NCBI RefSeq assembly: GCF_000004075.3
Contig: NC_026658.2
Location: forward strand, 22,928,075-22,992,074
Length of the DNA stretch: 64,000 nucleotides
Direction of reading: 5' to 3'
Origin: Cucumis sativus
Taxonomy: Eukaryota > Streptophyta > Magnoliopsida > Cucurbitales > Cucurbitaceae
Shown here: one piece after another, positions 10,229 to 20,516 of the stretch
How the letters are laid out: each line of letters starts with the position of its first letter
Numbering within the stretch: the first letter of the stretch is position 1
The notes under the pieces: generated by a model
Seen by the model: the letters and a program-made list of their open reading frames with translations, nothing else
Database searches by the model: none
Told to the model about the DNA's origin: nothing
Made by a program: the position numbers and the translations under genes

Positions 10229-11838
10229 TTAGTTTCCTCCTGTTGTAGAGTTGCTCAAAACATCATCAATAAATTTTCCTAATGAGATGAAAGAGGATCC
10301 ACCTTCTATTACACTTTTTCTGCATTCTTCACTTTTTGTTTTCACTTTCTTCCTTATCTCATTTTTGTTGTTGTCCATCAACTTTCTAATTCCTCTTTCT
10401 ATCTCTTCTGCCATTATTATTGGGTTGGCTTGTTCTTTAAGTTCAATACAATAACTTATCTTGATCTCCACAGCCAATCCCAATTCTACCACCAGATCAA
10501 ATGCGTTGAATTGTTGCTCTGCATACATTGGCCATGTTGCCATCGGCACGCCATGCCACAAACTTTCCAACGTCGAGTTCCAACCACAATGTGATACGAA
10601 CCCACCTATGACCAAGAATTAAAATATCTGTATTAGTGTTTCAATTTTACAAAGACATCAATAAAAAATTGTATTTGAAGGATGTTTTCTTATATATACA
10701 TATATATACACTTAAGATATTTTCACTTCTAAATCCAAGTTGTAGGATCTTTACCTGTGGCTGGATGGCCTAATATCTCCACTTGCGGTGCCCAGCTGAT
10801 GACTCTCCCAATGTTCTGTGTTCGATCAAGAAATCCCTTAGGTAAGATGTCTTCAAAATTTGTATAGTCGATTGATGATTGAAACACATTCCCTGGTCGT
10901 CGAAGAGACCAAATGAAACGAACTCTACTTCTCTCAAGCGCTCGTGCAATCTCCTCCACCTGATCCTTTTTGAAAGCTCCTCTACTTCCAAAGCACAAAA
11001 ACACCACCGATGAAAGTGGTTGATCATCAAGCCACTTCAACACATCTCCATCATCCATAGTCTCAGTGTTCTTGTTCAAGTGCAAAACAGGTCCGACAGA
11101 ATACAAAGGTGGGAGTTGCAAAGAGGAGTCAGTTGACAAAGAAGATAACGCATGTGATTCCAGCTCCTCAAATGTATTGATAAGAACACCTTTTACATCA
11201 AATCTAATTCTTTTAGCTTGTTCATGAAACCAAACAGCAAAATTGTTAATAAAGAAGACACTTGGAATGGTTTTACTTGGAACTTGATTCACTAAACTTG
11301 GTACACTCAAATTAACATCTGAATCCTTCAATTGTTGAATTACCTCATTACTACTATTATCTTGTGTGTAGAGTTGTTCAAGATGTAAACTAAAAGCAAG
11401 ATAGGCAGCACAAGAAGTGTAGTACACATAAGAAGGGACCTTAAATTCGTTAGCTACATCAACCATGGTTGAGCAAAACGAGTCCAACACGAATCCAGCA
11501 AGATGGTTGGTGGAGGTAGTAAGAAAGGAGATAAGAGCTTGTTTGACATGGGGTTTGTAGCTTTCAAGAACTACTTCCAGGAAGAAACGGTTCCCATTGT
11601 TTGGGATATCAGGTAATTCAGGAAGGACAATGAATTGTATGGAGTTGTTGTTGGTAAGAGACTGTGCAGAAAGGGATTGAATATATTCATTAGCTTTGGG
11701 ATCAAGGGGTAGCTTAAAGGCAATCATTGTGACAGCAAGACGATGATCTCGAGCGAGGAGAGTATTTGCCATCTCAACCATGGAAGCAAGGTGACCAGAC
11801 CCCGGTATTGGTATGAAAACAAGCTCAAATTTCTTCAT
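10229..11838 (-). CDS. UDP-glycosyltransferase, group E (UGT71-like), intact, two exons
   Basis: Exon 1 is 11838-10755 and exon 2 is 10605-10229, giving 486 residues, normal for plant family-1 UGTs. These enzymes move glucose from UDP-glucose to small lipophilic acceptors (flavonoids, terpenoids, hormones) in the cytosol. Visible landmarks are the catalytic His16 in GSGHL, the activating Asp119 in [14 protein letters not shown] in the linker, and the 44-residue PSPG box at 349-392, starting [10 protein letters not shown], with HCGWNS and ending WPMYAEQ; the terminal Gln suggests UDP-glucose use. The intron (10754-10606, GT-AG, phase 1) lies inside the PSPG box between HPAT and GGF. The N-terminal sequence resembles UGT71 enzymes, but the acceptor cannot be predicted. 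It is the only intact member of the minus-strand array; both neighbours are broken. Confidence 0.9.
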
Positions 11839-12159
11839 TTGGAGCAGGCTTGCAGAGAAAACTAAAGGAAATGGGAGATATGTTTAGTTTGCAATGTGTA
11901 GAAGTAACTAATTGATGGGATTTGGTTGTGTTGTAGAAAGGAGAGAGAGTTTTGAAATGAAACCAAGTGGATAATGTTTATGGAAGATTGAATGGTTTGA
12001 ATTGCATGTGACATAATGATAGTGTTTATAAGAAGATATCCTTTTTTAACATTTTACAAGAATCAATCTCATATATTTTGTCATTTCTTTCTCATGGTGA
12101 AAGGATAAAAAAAAATTACACAACAGTCTCATATATTTTGATAAAAAAATGTTTTCAGT
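11839..12159 (-). promoter_or_regulatory. Upstream region of the intact UGT
   Basis: This stretch holds no gene. Its first 270 bp are shared with the region upstream of the broken copy at 775-1029. Specific promoter elements cannot be assigned with confidence. Confidence 0.4.
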
Positions 12160-12240
12160 TGGCCATTTTGATGGTGAATGCAAGGTGACCAATTCCAAGG
12201 GGCAGATATGAAAATGAGCTCAAAGATCTTGATCTGGTAA
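12160..12240 (-). pseudogene. Short UGT N-terminal fragment
   Basis: Minus-strand translation gives remnants of a UGT start in two frames: ELIFIS followed, after a shift, by LGIGHLAFTIKMA. This corresponds to the GxGHL catalytic-histidine region of group-E UGTs. Nothing further of the gene is visible, so it is a relic about 25 codons long. The intergenic DNA up to 12784 shows no exon 2 for the broken copy next door. Confidence 0.55.
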
Positions 12241-12784
12241 TGAACTACTTACAAATTTACAGAGAATTGTTAAGCAATGGTAGATGGGGAAGGAAAGTGT
12301 TGTTGTTTATATAATATCAAAGATAAGGTTGGGACCAAATATGTGTGGCTCTTGAATGAGCAGAATATATGAATGTGGTAAGATCAATACACTCTTTTAA
12401 TCACGTGTTGCTTCTGCTCATTTGCTCTATGGAGATTGGATCCAACTTTTCTTACTTTAGAGAGTTACTATTCATTTTACGTACTTTAGTAAATTGAAAT
12501 GGCAGTTACTATTCCTGTTTAAACCACTCTAAAATCACCTCTACTATACTTAATATTCTTGAGCTTTCTCTATGAAAATTCTTTCGACAAACTATGTCTA
12601 TTGATTATAATTTAAAGTTACTCCAACCATGGTCTCGAAATTAAGCTATGTGTGCCTTCTTTTTTGGTTCATGATGACACAAGTATTCTTTTTCTTTTAT
12701 TATTTTACCACAAAACTTTTCTAGCATACATTACTTTAGTTATTCTTCATTTTGGGATGTATTGACAGATATTTGAACCCTTAC

Positions 12785-13818
12785 CTGTGGCGGGATGGGC
12801 TAATATCTCCACTTGTGGTGCCCAACTGATGACTCTACCAACATTTTTGGTTCGGTCGAGAAACCCCTCGGGTAAGATGTCTTCAAAGTTTGTATAGTCT
12901 ATTGCTGTTTTCATCCCATTTTGTTCCAACGGTTGGCGGAGGGACCAAATGAAACAGTGCTCGTCCAATCTCCTCCACTTGGTCCTTCTCGAAGCTTCCT
13001 CGACTTCCAAAGCACAAAAACACAACCGATGGTGGAGGTTGGTCATCAAGCCACTTCAACACATCTACACGATCCATAGTCTCAATATTCTTTTTCAAGT
13101 GTAAAACAGGTCCAACAGAATACAAAGGTGGAAGTTGCAAAGAGGAGTCAGTAGACAAAGAATATATCACATGTGATTCCAACTCCTCAAATGTATTGAT
13201 GAGAATACCTTTCATTTCAGTTCTAAGTCTTTTAGTTTGTGCATGAATCCAAACAGCAACTTCGTTAATAAGGTAGAGACCAGAAATGACTTTACTTGGA
13301 ACTTGATTAACTAACCATGATGAACTCATCTTAACATTACTACTATTATTTTGTGTGTAAAGTTGTTCAAGAAGAATCGTAAAAGCAAGATTGCCAGCAC
13401 CAGAAGTGTAATAATACCCATAAGAAGGAACCTCAAACTCATTAGCTACATCAATCATGGTTGAACAGAATATATCCAACACAAAACCAGCAAGATGGTT
13501 GTTGGAGGCAGGGAGGAGATAATAGCTTGTTTGACGTGGGGTTTATAGATTTCAAGAGCTTCTCGTATAAATGCTTTGCCATCATCGTCTTTTGGGGGAG
13601 TTTGTAATTCCGGAAGGACAATGAATTGTATGGAGTTGTTGGTAAGAGACAATGCAGAAAGGGATTCAATATAATTCATTAGCTTTGGCATCATAGGCCG
13701 GTAGCCTCATGGCAATGAATGTGACAGCAAGACGATGATCTCGGGCTTGGAGAGTATTGGCCATCTCGAACATGGAAGCGAGGTGACCCCCATGCCGGTG
13801 CCGCTCAAATTTCTTCAT
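12785..13818 (-). pseudogene. UGT71-like pseudogene, exon 1 only
   Basis: The start codon is at 13818 (MKKFER) and the exon ends at 12785 with the same HPATG/GTAAGG splice donor as the intact gene. Most of exon 1 is recognisable, including [49 protein letters not shown] and [15 protein letters not shown]. It is broken: residues around the catalytic histidine are lost (KKFERHRHGGHLAS in place of [18 protein letters not shown]), at least three frame changes split the exon, and no exon 2 with the rest of the PSPG box follows before the next UGT. It cannot encode a working enzyme. Confidence 0.85.
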
Positions 13819-13939
13819 TGAAGGAAATGGAGAATGCTTGGTTTGCAATGGGTAAAAAGCAAGTGTTGATGAGAATTGGTTGTACATGGGTAAATGGATT
13901 TCAGTTTTTATTATTTTGAGTTTATTTAGTTTAAAGTAG

Positions 13940-14130
13940 GGAAATTTTTAAAAATATAAAACTTTACAAACTATCTGCAAGTCTATAGTAAAAATTTTAA
14001 ATTTTATCACCAGTAGCGAGTGATATGCTACAGTGATAAAAGTCTATCATGACTATAATTGATACAATCTAAAATTTTGATATAACTTTTAAATATTTTA
14101 ATTTATTTTGCTATTTTAAAAAATATCCAT
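13940..14130. repeat. AT-rich palindromic MITE-like repeat
   Basis: One of a family in this window. Members start near ATTTTTAAAAATAGCAAA or a variant, contain a central self-complementary block built on GATAGAAGTCTATCA, and end with TTTTGCTATTTTTAAAAA. They are about 130-210 bp long and have no coding capacity. I associate similar sequences with cucurbit genomes. This copy is degenerate. Confidence 0.6.
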
Positions 14131-14504
14131 TTAGTTGGATTAATTAATTTCTTTGATTTAATGGTTAAAATTGATAATAAATTATAATTAATTCAAATAT
14201 AAAGTACACATCTATGATTATAATTATGGACTAAACTAAATTGTTTTTAGAAAAATTGCACCAAATAAAAAAAATATTTAGAAAAAAACAGCTAATGACA
14301 CCAATTTTTTGTATATTATGAATATGAAAAAAATAGTGATATAAGACGGTAATTATAAGGCTATCAGATGGTAATCATACGGTTATCCGAGCATCACTAT
14401 TAAATTGGTTACTTTTGTAAATTTATGCAAATTTAGAAATTGTTGTGACATATGCACTATTATCTTTTCTTTTTCTTTTTCTTTTTTTTGTTATTTTTGC
14501 GAAA

Positions 14505-14665
14505 TGAACACTTTTAAAAATAGCAAAATAAATTAAAATATTTATAAGTTATAGTAAAATTTTAGGTTCTATCAATGATAGTCTTTTATCACTATAAATA
14601 CATCACTGACTATTAATGATAAAATTTGATATAGGCTTTAAGTATTTTGTAAAATTTGCTATTTG
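14505..14665. repeat. AT-rich palindromic MITE-like repeat
   Basis: Same family as 13940-14130: starts TTTTAAAAATAGCAAAATA, has a central TCTATCAATGATAGTC block and ends near TTTGCTATTTGTGAAAA. The surrounding DNA (14131-15129) is AT-rich with no gene that I can support; a partial edge of the same family lies near 15058-15112. Confidence 0.55.
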
Positions 14666-15129
14666 TGAAAATTCTGTTTGCAAAACCCCTTGTTTTTATC
14701 TATGGTTGAATTATTAAGTGAAATGTAAATTGTAACTATAACTACACTTATTTGAAGAAATGCATCAAGATTAGAAAAACTCAAAATAATAAAGATGACA
14801 TGAAACGTTTCAGTAAAAGAAAAAGTAAATGATTTTGAAATTTTGTAAAAAAGAAGAAGAGAATTGAATTTGATAAACAAAATATTATCCAAATTTTAAA
14901 AATGGTTGAGAAAAAAGAAAATTATATTAACAATAACTCAAGAACATTAATTGTAAATTTAGTTTTTTAAAATTAAAATAAATTTGGTTGAAGAATATAA
15001 ATAGTATAAAAAAATTAAAAAGTAAAATGTATTGAAAATAGGAAAAAAAAAATAGAGCATTTTCAAAAATAGCAAAATACATAGAAACTGTTTATAAAAA
15101 TAGTAAAAATGTGAATGGATGTGTTGTTT

Positions 15130-15269
15130 GAAAGAGACTCAAAGAGATTGAATATGTTCATTAGCTACGACATCAATGGGTAGCTTCATAGCAAGAATTG
15201 TAACGACCGTTGATGCAGGCGACCCGTTCCAGATGTCAGTATGAAAACCACCTCAAACTTCTCGGTCAT
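15130..15269 (-). pseudogene. UGT N-terminal fragment
   Basis: A start codon at 15269 opens MTEKFEVVFILTSGTG, the N-terminus of a group-E UGT, then the frame shifts and continues as ILAMKLPIDVVANEHIQSL before stopping. The segment that normally links these pieces is shortened. It is a broken remnant of about 45 codons and lies in the same orientation as the rest of the array. Confidence 0.65.
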
Positions 15270-15819
15270 TTTTAACAAGCATACAGAGTCTAGTCAATTG
15301 TAGTTTCTTAAAAGATGAGAAACGAAAACAAGAAATAGGAACATTATCGAACAAGTCCAAAGTGAACTTTTTTACGACTAATTGGCTAAATTACAATACA
15401 TATATAACTTTACAATTTGTTTCAAAAATACATGTATTGTTTCAAAAGGTGCAAAATTACTCAAGAACTTTCTAACCATTTCAAAACTATCCCAACAATT
15501 GAAATTGATTAGAAAAAAAATTGAACATAGTTTGAAAGTGGCATGAAGTAGAATTTGGGGTTGATCACCACCACACTCAGTTCAACCATCTTAGGCCTCA
15601 ATTTTTGCAAATGAATTCGTTCCATTATTGCAACAGTCACAGAGTCTCCTTTTCTTCTCCAGAATTTATTCAAGTGCTCGAAAAAGAATATATGACGGTT
15701 ATGGTCACTTCCCTGTCAAAGAGCATCGACAAGACCATGAACAACAAAGATCAGCTTATGTTAGTGTAATTCTGATCGTAATGCTCGAAAGTAAAAGCAA
15801 GAGAGTTCACACTAGAAGT

Positions 15820-15990
15820 TTAAAACACATAATAACAAATCTCAAATTCTTTCTCAGCCACATCTATATCATGGTGGTGCAACATATCGACAACAAATCC
15901 AACAACGCGAGATGAGTCAATAAGTATCGTCACAGCTTCTCTGACACAAGGCTTTTTAGCATTCTTTGATGTGGAGCATGTTCCAGAGAT
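15820..15990 (-). pseudogene. UGT middle fragment
   Basis: Minus-strand translation includes VREAVTILIDSSRVVGFVVDM and DVAEKEFEI, matching the region before and after the activating aspartate of group-E UGTs (compare VKNAIVDLAVPVVGLVVDLF in the gene at 32206). The sequence between the two blocks is altered (LHHHDI in place of FCxxMI) and the frame then stops. Weak similarity may continue to about 15640. Because a middle fragment lies upstream of the N-terminal fragment at 15130-15269, these are two separate relics or a rearranged gene. Confidence 0.6.
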
Positions 15991-16270
15991 AGCTTCTTAA
16001 GTCGTTGATAGACTAAAAAACTTAAGCTAATGGTTGAGGATAAATTTAATGTAATATCTACCACTCCCTTCACCTGTAAATTTGAAATATGAAGAATTAT
16101 CCAACAAGTAAAAATCAATATTAACGAGGAGGGAAATTAAGGCTTGAACACAAGACCTTCCTAGACCATCTACTTTGATAACATCTAAAATCACTAATCA
16201 ACCCAAAAGCTTAAGCTAGTGGGTGAGGGTAAACTTAATGTAACCTCTTTTTTTTACTATTACAGGGAGG
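15990..16270. mobile_element. Possible degraded LTR-end fossils
   Basis: Two related blocks (about 16018-16065 and 16200-16250) share CTTAAGCTARTGGKTGAGG. The second follows a string resembling a decayed tRNA-iMet primer site and LTR edge in the opposite strand (CTTTGATAACATCTAAAATCAC). This fits the edge of a Copia-like LTR seen widely in dicots. Broken and old; assignment is tentative. Confidence 0.3.
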
Positions 16271-17095
16271 GGGCAGTTGAGGGAGGTTGATAAAGCGAAC
16301 AAATTTACCGGAACAAAACGCAGAGAGTCATTCAAGATGTTGTGCCATGTTGGTGATGAAGGGTAGCTTGTAGATGATCTTTGTTATAGAGATATTTTGA
16401 CCTGAAATCAATCATTACAGCGTGAAATCAGTCCAGTGGATGAGTTTCCACTTTCCATCTCTCCGTCTAATGAACAGAACACGGCAAAAAGCCAAGAGGG
16501 CTTGGTCCTCAAATTTTCTTGAAATGGACTTCTAACATATGAATCATAATCAACTTGAGTTCCAATGCAACTATGGATGCGTCATTGCTAGAGTTTTCCT
16601 GACGCCAGCAAGGGAAAGCAGATCCATGCCTGTTTCCTCGTTGCCACCAGGGTCCTAGTAGGCGGTACTGCCATCTGCAGGGGATCATGGTTAAACGCAT
16701 CATTCATTCATCCAAACCATACAACTCTAAATAGCTTTTCAATATGGTATAGCTTTAAACAGCACGATATCTAAGATTAGGAAAACACTTAACAGGAAAG
16801 TAGAAGCTGATAGGCATGATTAACTTTGAGCTATGGTTCGCTTTCACAGACTAATACCAGCCTGGAGCTGCTTCAAAATGATTATCCTCTAACAACAAAG
16901 CCAATCAAATATAGCAGCATATAATTTCAAATTAAACTTTGGGCTGCACATCATAAAACTAACAATAGAAATACAACGATGGAATTTCAAAGTCAAGTGA
17001 TTGGCCTGCTCAAACCTTATCCAGCCTACAAGTGTTTGTGAGGCTAAATCATCAAGAGCTAGACTGCTTCTTCTGCTCCTGAACTGGAAAATGTA
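16271..17095. other. Region downstream of AEF1, no supported gene
   Basis: This stretch probably contains the AEF1 3' untranslated region next to 17095. A 64-codon open frame at 16509-16703 has no family I recognise and looks fortuitous. No RNA gene was recognised. Confidence 0.4.
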
Positions 17096-19549
17096 TCATT
17101 CATCAGGCTCCAGAAAACCACCAAGATAGGAAGTGGATAGTGGCCTATAACCAGCATGTTTCATCTCCATCAGTAATTCCTCCAACATGCTGTATATCTG
17201 ATCAGATTGTGGATGCTTCCTATCCTTTGATGCAAAATGGTTCATATAACCAGCAATCTCAATCCAACTGCTTCCAGTTTCCTTTTTCAAACCTCTTTCC
17301 CTCATCTGTTTTCTAACGATATCAACATTTTCCCAGTTTCTTTCCTCCGCATATATATTTGAAAGCAAAACATGGTAACCGGTCTTCCCATTTATTTTCT
17401 CCATTTCAAGCAACTTCTTGGCAACAAGCTTCCCTAATTCAAATTGTTTATGAATCCTACAAGCAGCAAGAAGAGACCCCCAAATTTCCATCACATTACC
17501 TTTTTCCCCTAAACCTATGACAAACTCATAGGCTTTGTCTACTCTCCCAGCCCTCCCCAGCATATCCGCAACACAACAGAAATGTTCAGTGGATGGTTGG
17601 ATGTTATATACAGTTCTCATTGACTCGAAAATTTGAAGACCTTCATCGACCAAACCAGCATAACTACAGGCAGACAAGACAGCTACCAAGGTAACTGCAT
17701 CAGGCTGAATGCCAGATTTTTGCATTCTGTGAAACATAAAGAGAGCACTCTCACCCATCCCATGTTGACCATAACCCAGTATCATGGTGGAATAAGTGAC
17801 TATACTTTTCTCATTGGCCTTGCTAAAAACATTTTCAGCATGGGCGATTGACCCTGACTTGGAATACATGTCAATAAGAGCAGTTGCAACAAAAACATTT
17901 TGGTCCAAGTCATTACGGATAGAGAACCCATGGAGTTGCTTGCCCCAGTCTATGTATCCTGATGGATTACAAGCAGGAAGAATTGAAGCGAGGGTCACAA
18001 CATTAGGCATTACCTTTTGGTCAAGCATCTGTCGCAAGATGAGAAAGGCCTGATCAACAAGTCCATTTTGTGTATAGCCGGACATCATGGAATTCCAAGT
18101 GGCTTGATCTCTTTCATGACTAAAGCTTTTCTCAAAGACATTTTGAGCAGCCTCAATCAAACCAGATTTAGCATACATGTCTATAAGATAGCTGTCCATT
18201 CCCTCAAATTGAATTCCATTCCTAAGTAGATAGCCGTGAGTTTGCTTTCCAATATCAGGGTTTCTAAGATCCGAAGCTGCTGAAAGCAGAGCGGTAACAG
18301 TCACAGAATCAACCATTAAGTCTTGCTTCTTCATCTCATAAAACAGCATTAATGCTTCATCATTCAGTCCATTTTGTACAAAAGCAGAGATCATTGTATT
18401 CCATGAAACAACATCCTTTTCAGGCATATTATCGAAAATTTTAAATGATGTATCAATTGAATTGCACCTAGAATACATAGCAATGAGAGCATTCATTACA
18501 CAAACTTGTGTCACGGCTACATTCTTGATGACAAATGCATGCAACTGTTCTGCTAATTCAAACTTCTGCAAGTGAGAAGCTGCAGATATAGCTGAAAGAA
18601 GAGTCACTTCATCGATAGCAGCATCTTCAGATTCCACAGCTTGAAAAAAAAGTTGAATTCCTTCAAGAGAAAAATTATTCTGAACAAAAGCACTGATCAT
18701 TGTATTCCAAACCTCCGTGTTTCTCTCCAAACAATTGTCAAAAACCTTCTTAGCAAATTCAAGACAGCCAAGCTCTGCATACATGAAAATTGCAGAGCTC
18801 ACAACATACAAGTCGTTAACATATTCGCTACCTAACTTCACAAGCATTCCATGAACAACATTGGCATTCTTAAAGTCCCCCAAACTTGAAAAGGCAGGAA
18901 ACACATTAACGAAACTGACTGGACTTGGCTTTATTCCAATTTTCATCATCATGCTAAACTGTTTCACAGCTTCAGCATACCTCTCCGTTCTCACATACCA
19001 AGCAATAAGGGTATTCCAAGCAACGACAGTTCTCTTACGCATTGTATCAAACACCTTACGTACCAAATCACACCGGGAATAACCAGAAACCATTTTACCA
19101 TCTGGGGTAGTGCTCGAACACATAGAATACATATTCAAAAGGGAATTATACACAATTCTACTAGGATTCATTAGACATCGAAGAAAATGAGCATGTACGG
19201 CCTTTCCAACCACGAGATTGCGGGTATCGGCACAGGCCTTGAGAACAGAAGAGTAAGTATAGGAATCGCACTTAACTTGTGGAGAAGAAGATTTCATATT
19301 GCTGTAGAAGAGAAGGGCTTCATCGGGGAAGTTGTTACAGACTAATCCGATGATAATTGTGTTCCAAAGAACAGTAGAGGGGCGAGGAAGAGCGTCGAAG
19401 AGTTGGCGGGCAAGATGAAGCTGACCTTCTTGGCAAAGTCTACTGAGGCGGTAACGAATGGTTGGGATTTTGGGGTTGGTTGAATGGGTATGAAGGGGAA
19501 GATGAGAAGGTGATTGAGAGAGAGGAAGAGGGGTTGCAGAGGAAGCCAT
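17096..19549 (-). CDS. AEF1: PLS-class PPR protein, AEF1/MPR25 orthologue (organellar RNA editing factor)
   Basis: A single uninterrupted frame of 817 codons, intronless like most PPR genes. From memory it matches Arabidopsis At3g22150 along its whole length (TIRYRLSRLCQEGQLHLARQ at the start, VSFVNVFPAFSS, RDQATWNSMMSGYTQNGL and TMILGYGQHGMGE inside). That protein, AEF1 or MPR25, is needed to edit chloroplast atpF and mitochondrial nad5 transcripts. The first roughly 45 residues, rich in Ser, Pro and Thr, fit an organelle transit peptide. About twenty PPR motifs of P, L and S type follow (repeated xWNTMISAFVQNG modules). The C-terminus has E and E+ type motifs (GSSWIEIAGYMNHFASKDRKHP) and no DYW deaminase domain, so a separate deaminase partner is expected. 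Length agrees with the Arabidopsis protein (about 820). The start codon is the first ATG before the transit peptide. Confidence 0.93.
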   Translation of the reverse strand: MASSATPLPLSQSPSHLPLHTHSTNPKIPTIRYRLSRLCQEGQLHLARQLFDALPRPSTVLWNTIIIGLVCNNFPDEALLFYSNMKSSSPQVKCDSYTYSSVLKACADTRNLVVGKAVHAHFLRCLMNPSRIVYNSLLNMYSMCSSTTPDGKMVSGYSRCDLVRKVFDTMRKRTVVAWNTLIAWYVRTERYAEAVKQFSMMMKIGIKPSPVSFVNVFPAFSSLGDFKNANVVHGMLVKLGSEYVNDLYVVSSAIFMYAELGCLEFAKKVFDNCLERNTEVWNTMISAFVQNNFSLEGIQLFFQAVESEDAAIDEVTLLSAISAASHLQKFELAEQLHAFVIKNVAVTQVCVMNALIAMYSRCNSIDTSFKIFDNMPEKDVVSWNTMISAFVQNGLNDEALMLFYEMKKQDLMVDSVTVTALLSAASDLRNPDIGKQTHGYLLRNGIQFEGMDSYLIDMYAKSGLIEAAQNVFEKSFSHERDQATWNSMMSGYTQNGLVDQAFLILRQMLDQKVMPNVVTLASILPACNPSGYIDWGKQLHGFSIRNDLDQNVFVATALIDMYSKSGSIAHAENVFSKANEKSIVTYSTMILGYGQHGMGESALFMFHRMQKSGIQPDAVTLVAVLSACSYAGLVDEGLQIFESMRTVYNIQPSTEHFCCVADMLGRAGRVDKAYEFVIGLGEKGNVMEIWGSLLAACRIHKQFELGKLVAKKLLEMEKINGKTGYHVLLSNIYAEERNWENVDIVRKQMRERGLKKETGSSWIEIAGYMNHFASKDRKHPQSDQIYSMLEELLMEMKHAGYRPLSTSYLGGFLEPDE

Positions 19550-20516
19550 TGATGAGCTTTATGAGCTTCTTCTACAATGGCGTTTCACCTTCCACTCACA
19601 GTGGACAGTGGATGGATAGAGTGCCCAACTCACCAATATTTTGTTTATCTAACCGTTTTTATTTTATGTTCTTTTCCTCTCTTTTTTTCTTTCTTTCTTT
19701 TAAATATTTCTTTTACTTTTAATCAAAATATTTAGGTTAAAAATCACTTCTAAACTTATGTAACAATTTACATCCATTTTTATTCTAAACCAACTTTTAA
19801 TTTTGCAACAATTTAATCTTACACTTTACCATATAAGAATTAAATCATTACAAACCAAAGTTCATGAACTAAATTGATACTTATATGCATCGAACATTAA
19901 AATGATCTTTCAAATATTTATAAATATAATAAAATAATTAAAAATATCTTTTAAATATTTATAAATATAATAAAATGTGACTATTTACTAATAATAAACA
20001 TTTTATTAACTTAATTCTTTTAATTGAATTATAAATTTATGATACAAGTATTGAACATTTTTTAAGAGTGTCAAATAATTTTGTGATCACTAATTAGATT
20101 GTCTTCTCTTCTTTTAACTGTTCCAGTGGTAGTTTGTTTGGGATTTTTTTTTCTTTTAAAGAAAGACGATAATAATAATTATTTGTATTTTACGATGAAA
20201 AATCATTAAAAGATAAAACCTACACCACTTAAATTTGTGAGTCATTTTTTATATTTTGTTTGATGGTGTGTGGTGTTATATTTGCAAAAGGTACACATAT
20301 ATTCACAAAAAGTACACAGATCTATTCCGTGGGAAAGAGAACTCTTCTTCTAAGTTCCTAATTTTGTATATTATTACGTAAAAGAATATTGGATTACATA
20401 TTGGCATCACAACAAAGAATGGAATCAAATAACACAATCAATCACAAAACCTTTTTCTTTTTTTACTTTTTCTTTTTCCCCCTTGGCAGTAGTAAGAGAG
20501 AGCAACATCCAAAGCA
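19550..20516. other. Intergenic region between AEF1 start and SAC9 stop
   Basis: It contains the AEF1 5' flank with a pyrimidine-rich tract (19670-19700) and, towards 20516, the SAC9 3' untranslated region. Between them is AT-rich DNA, including a tandem repeat of about 43 bp near 19915-19975 (AAATATTTATAAATATAATAA). No gene seen. Confidence 0.5.

Noticed and set aside
16509-16703. A 64-codon minus-strand frame downstream of AEF1
   Set aside because: No family recognised and no neighbouring exon; more likely untranslated or intergenic sequence.
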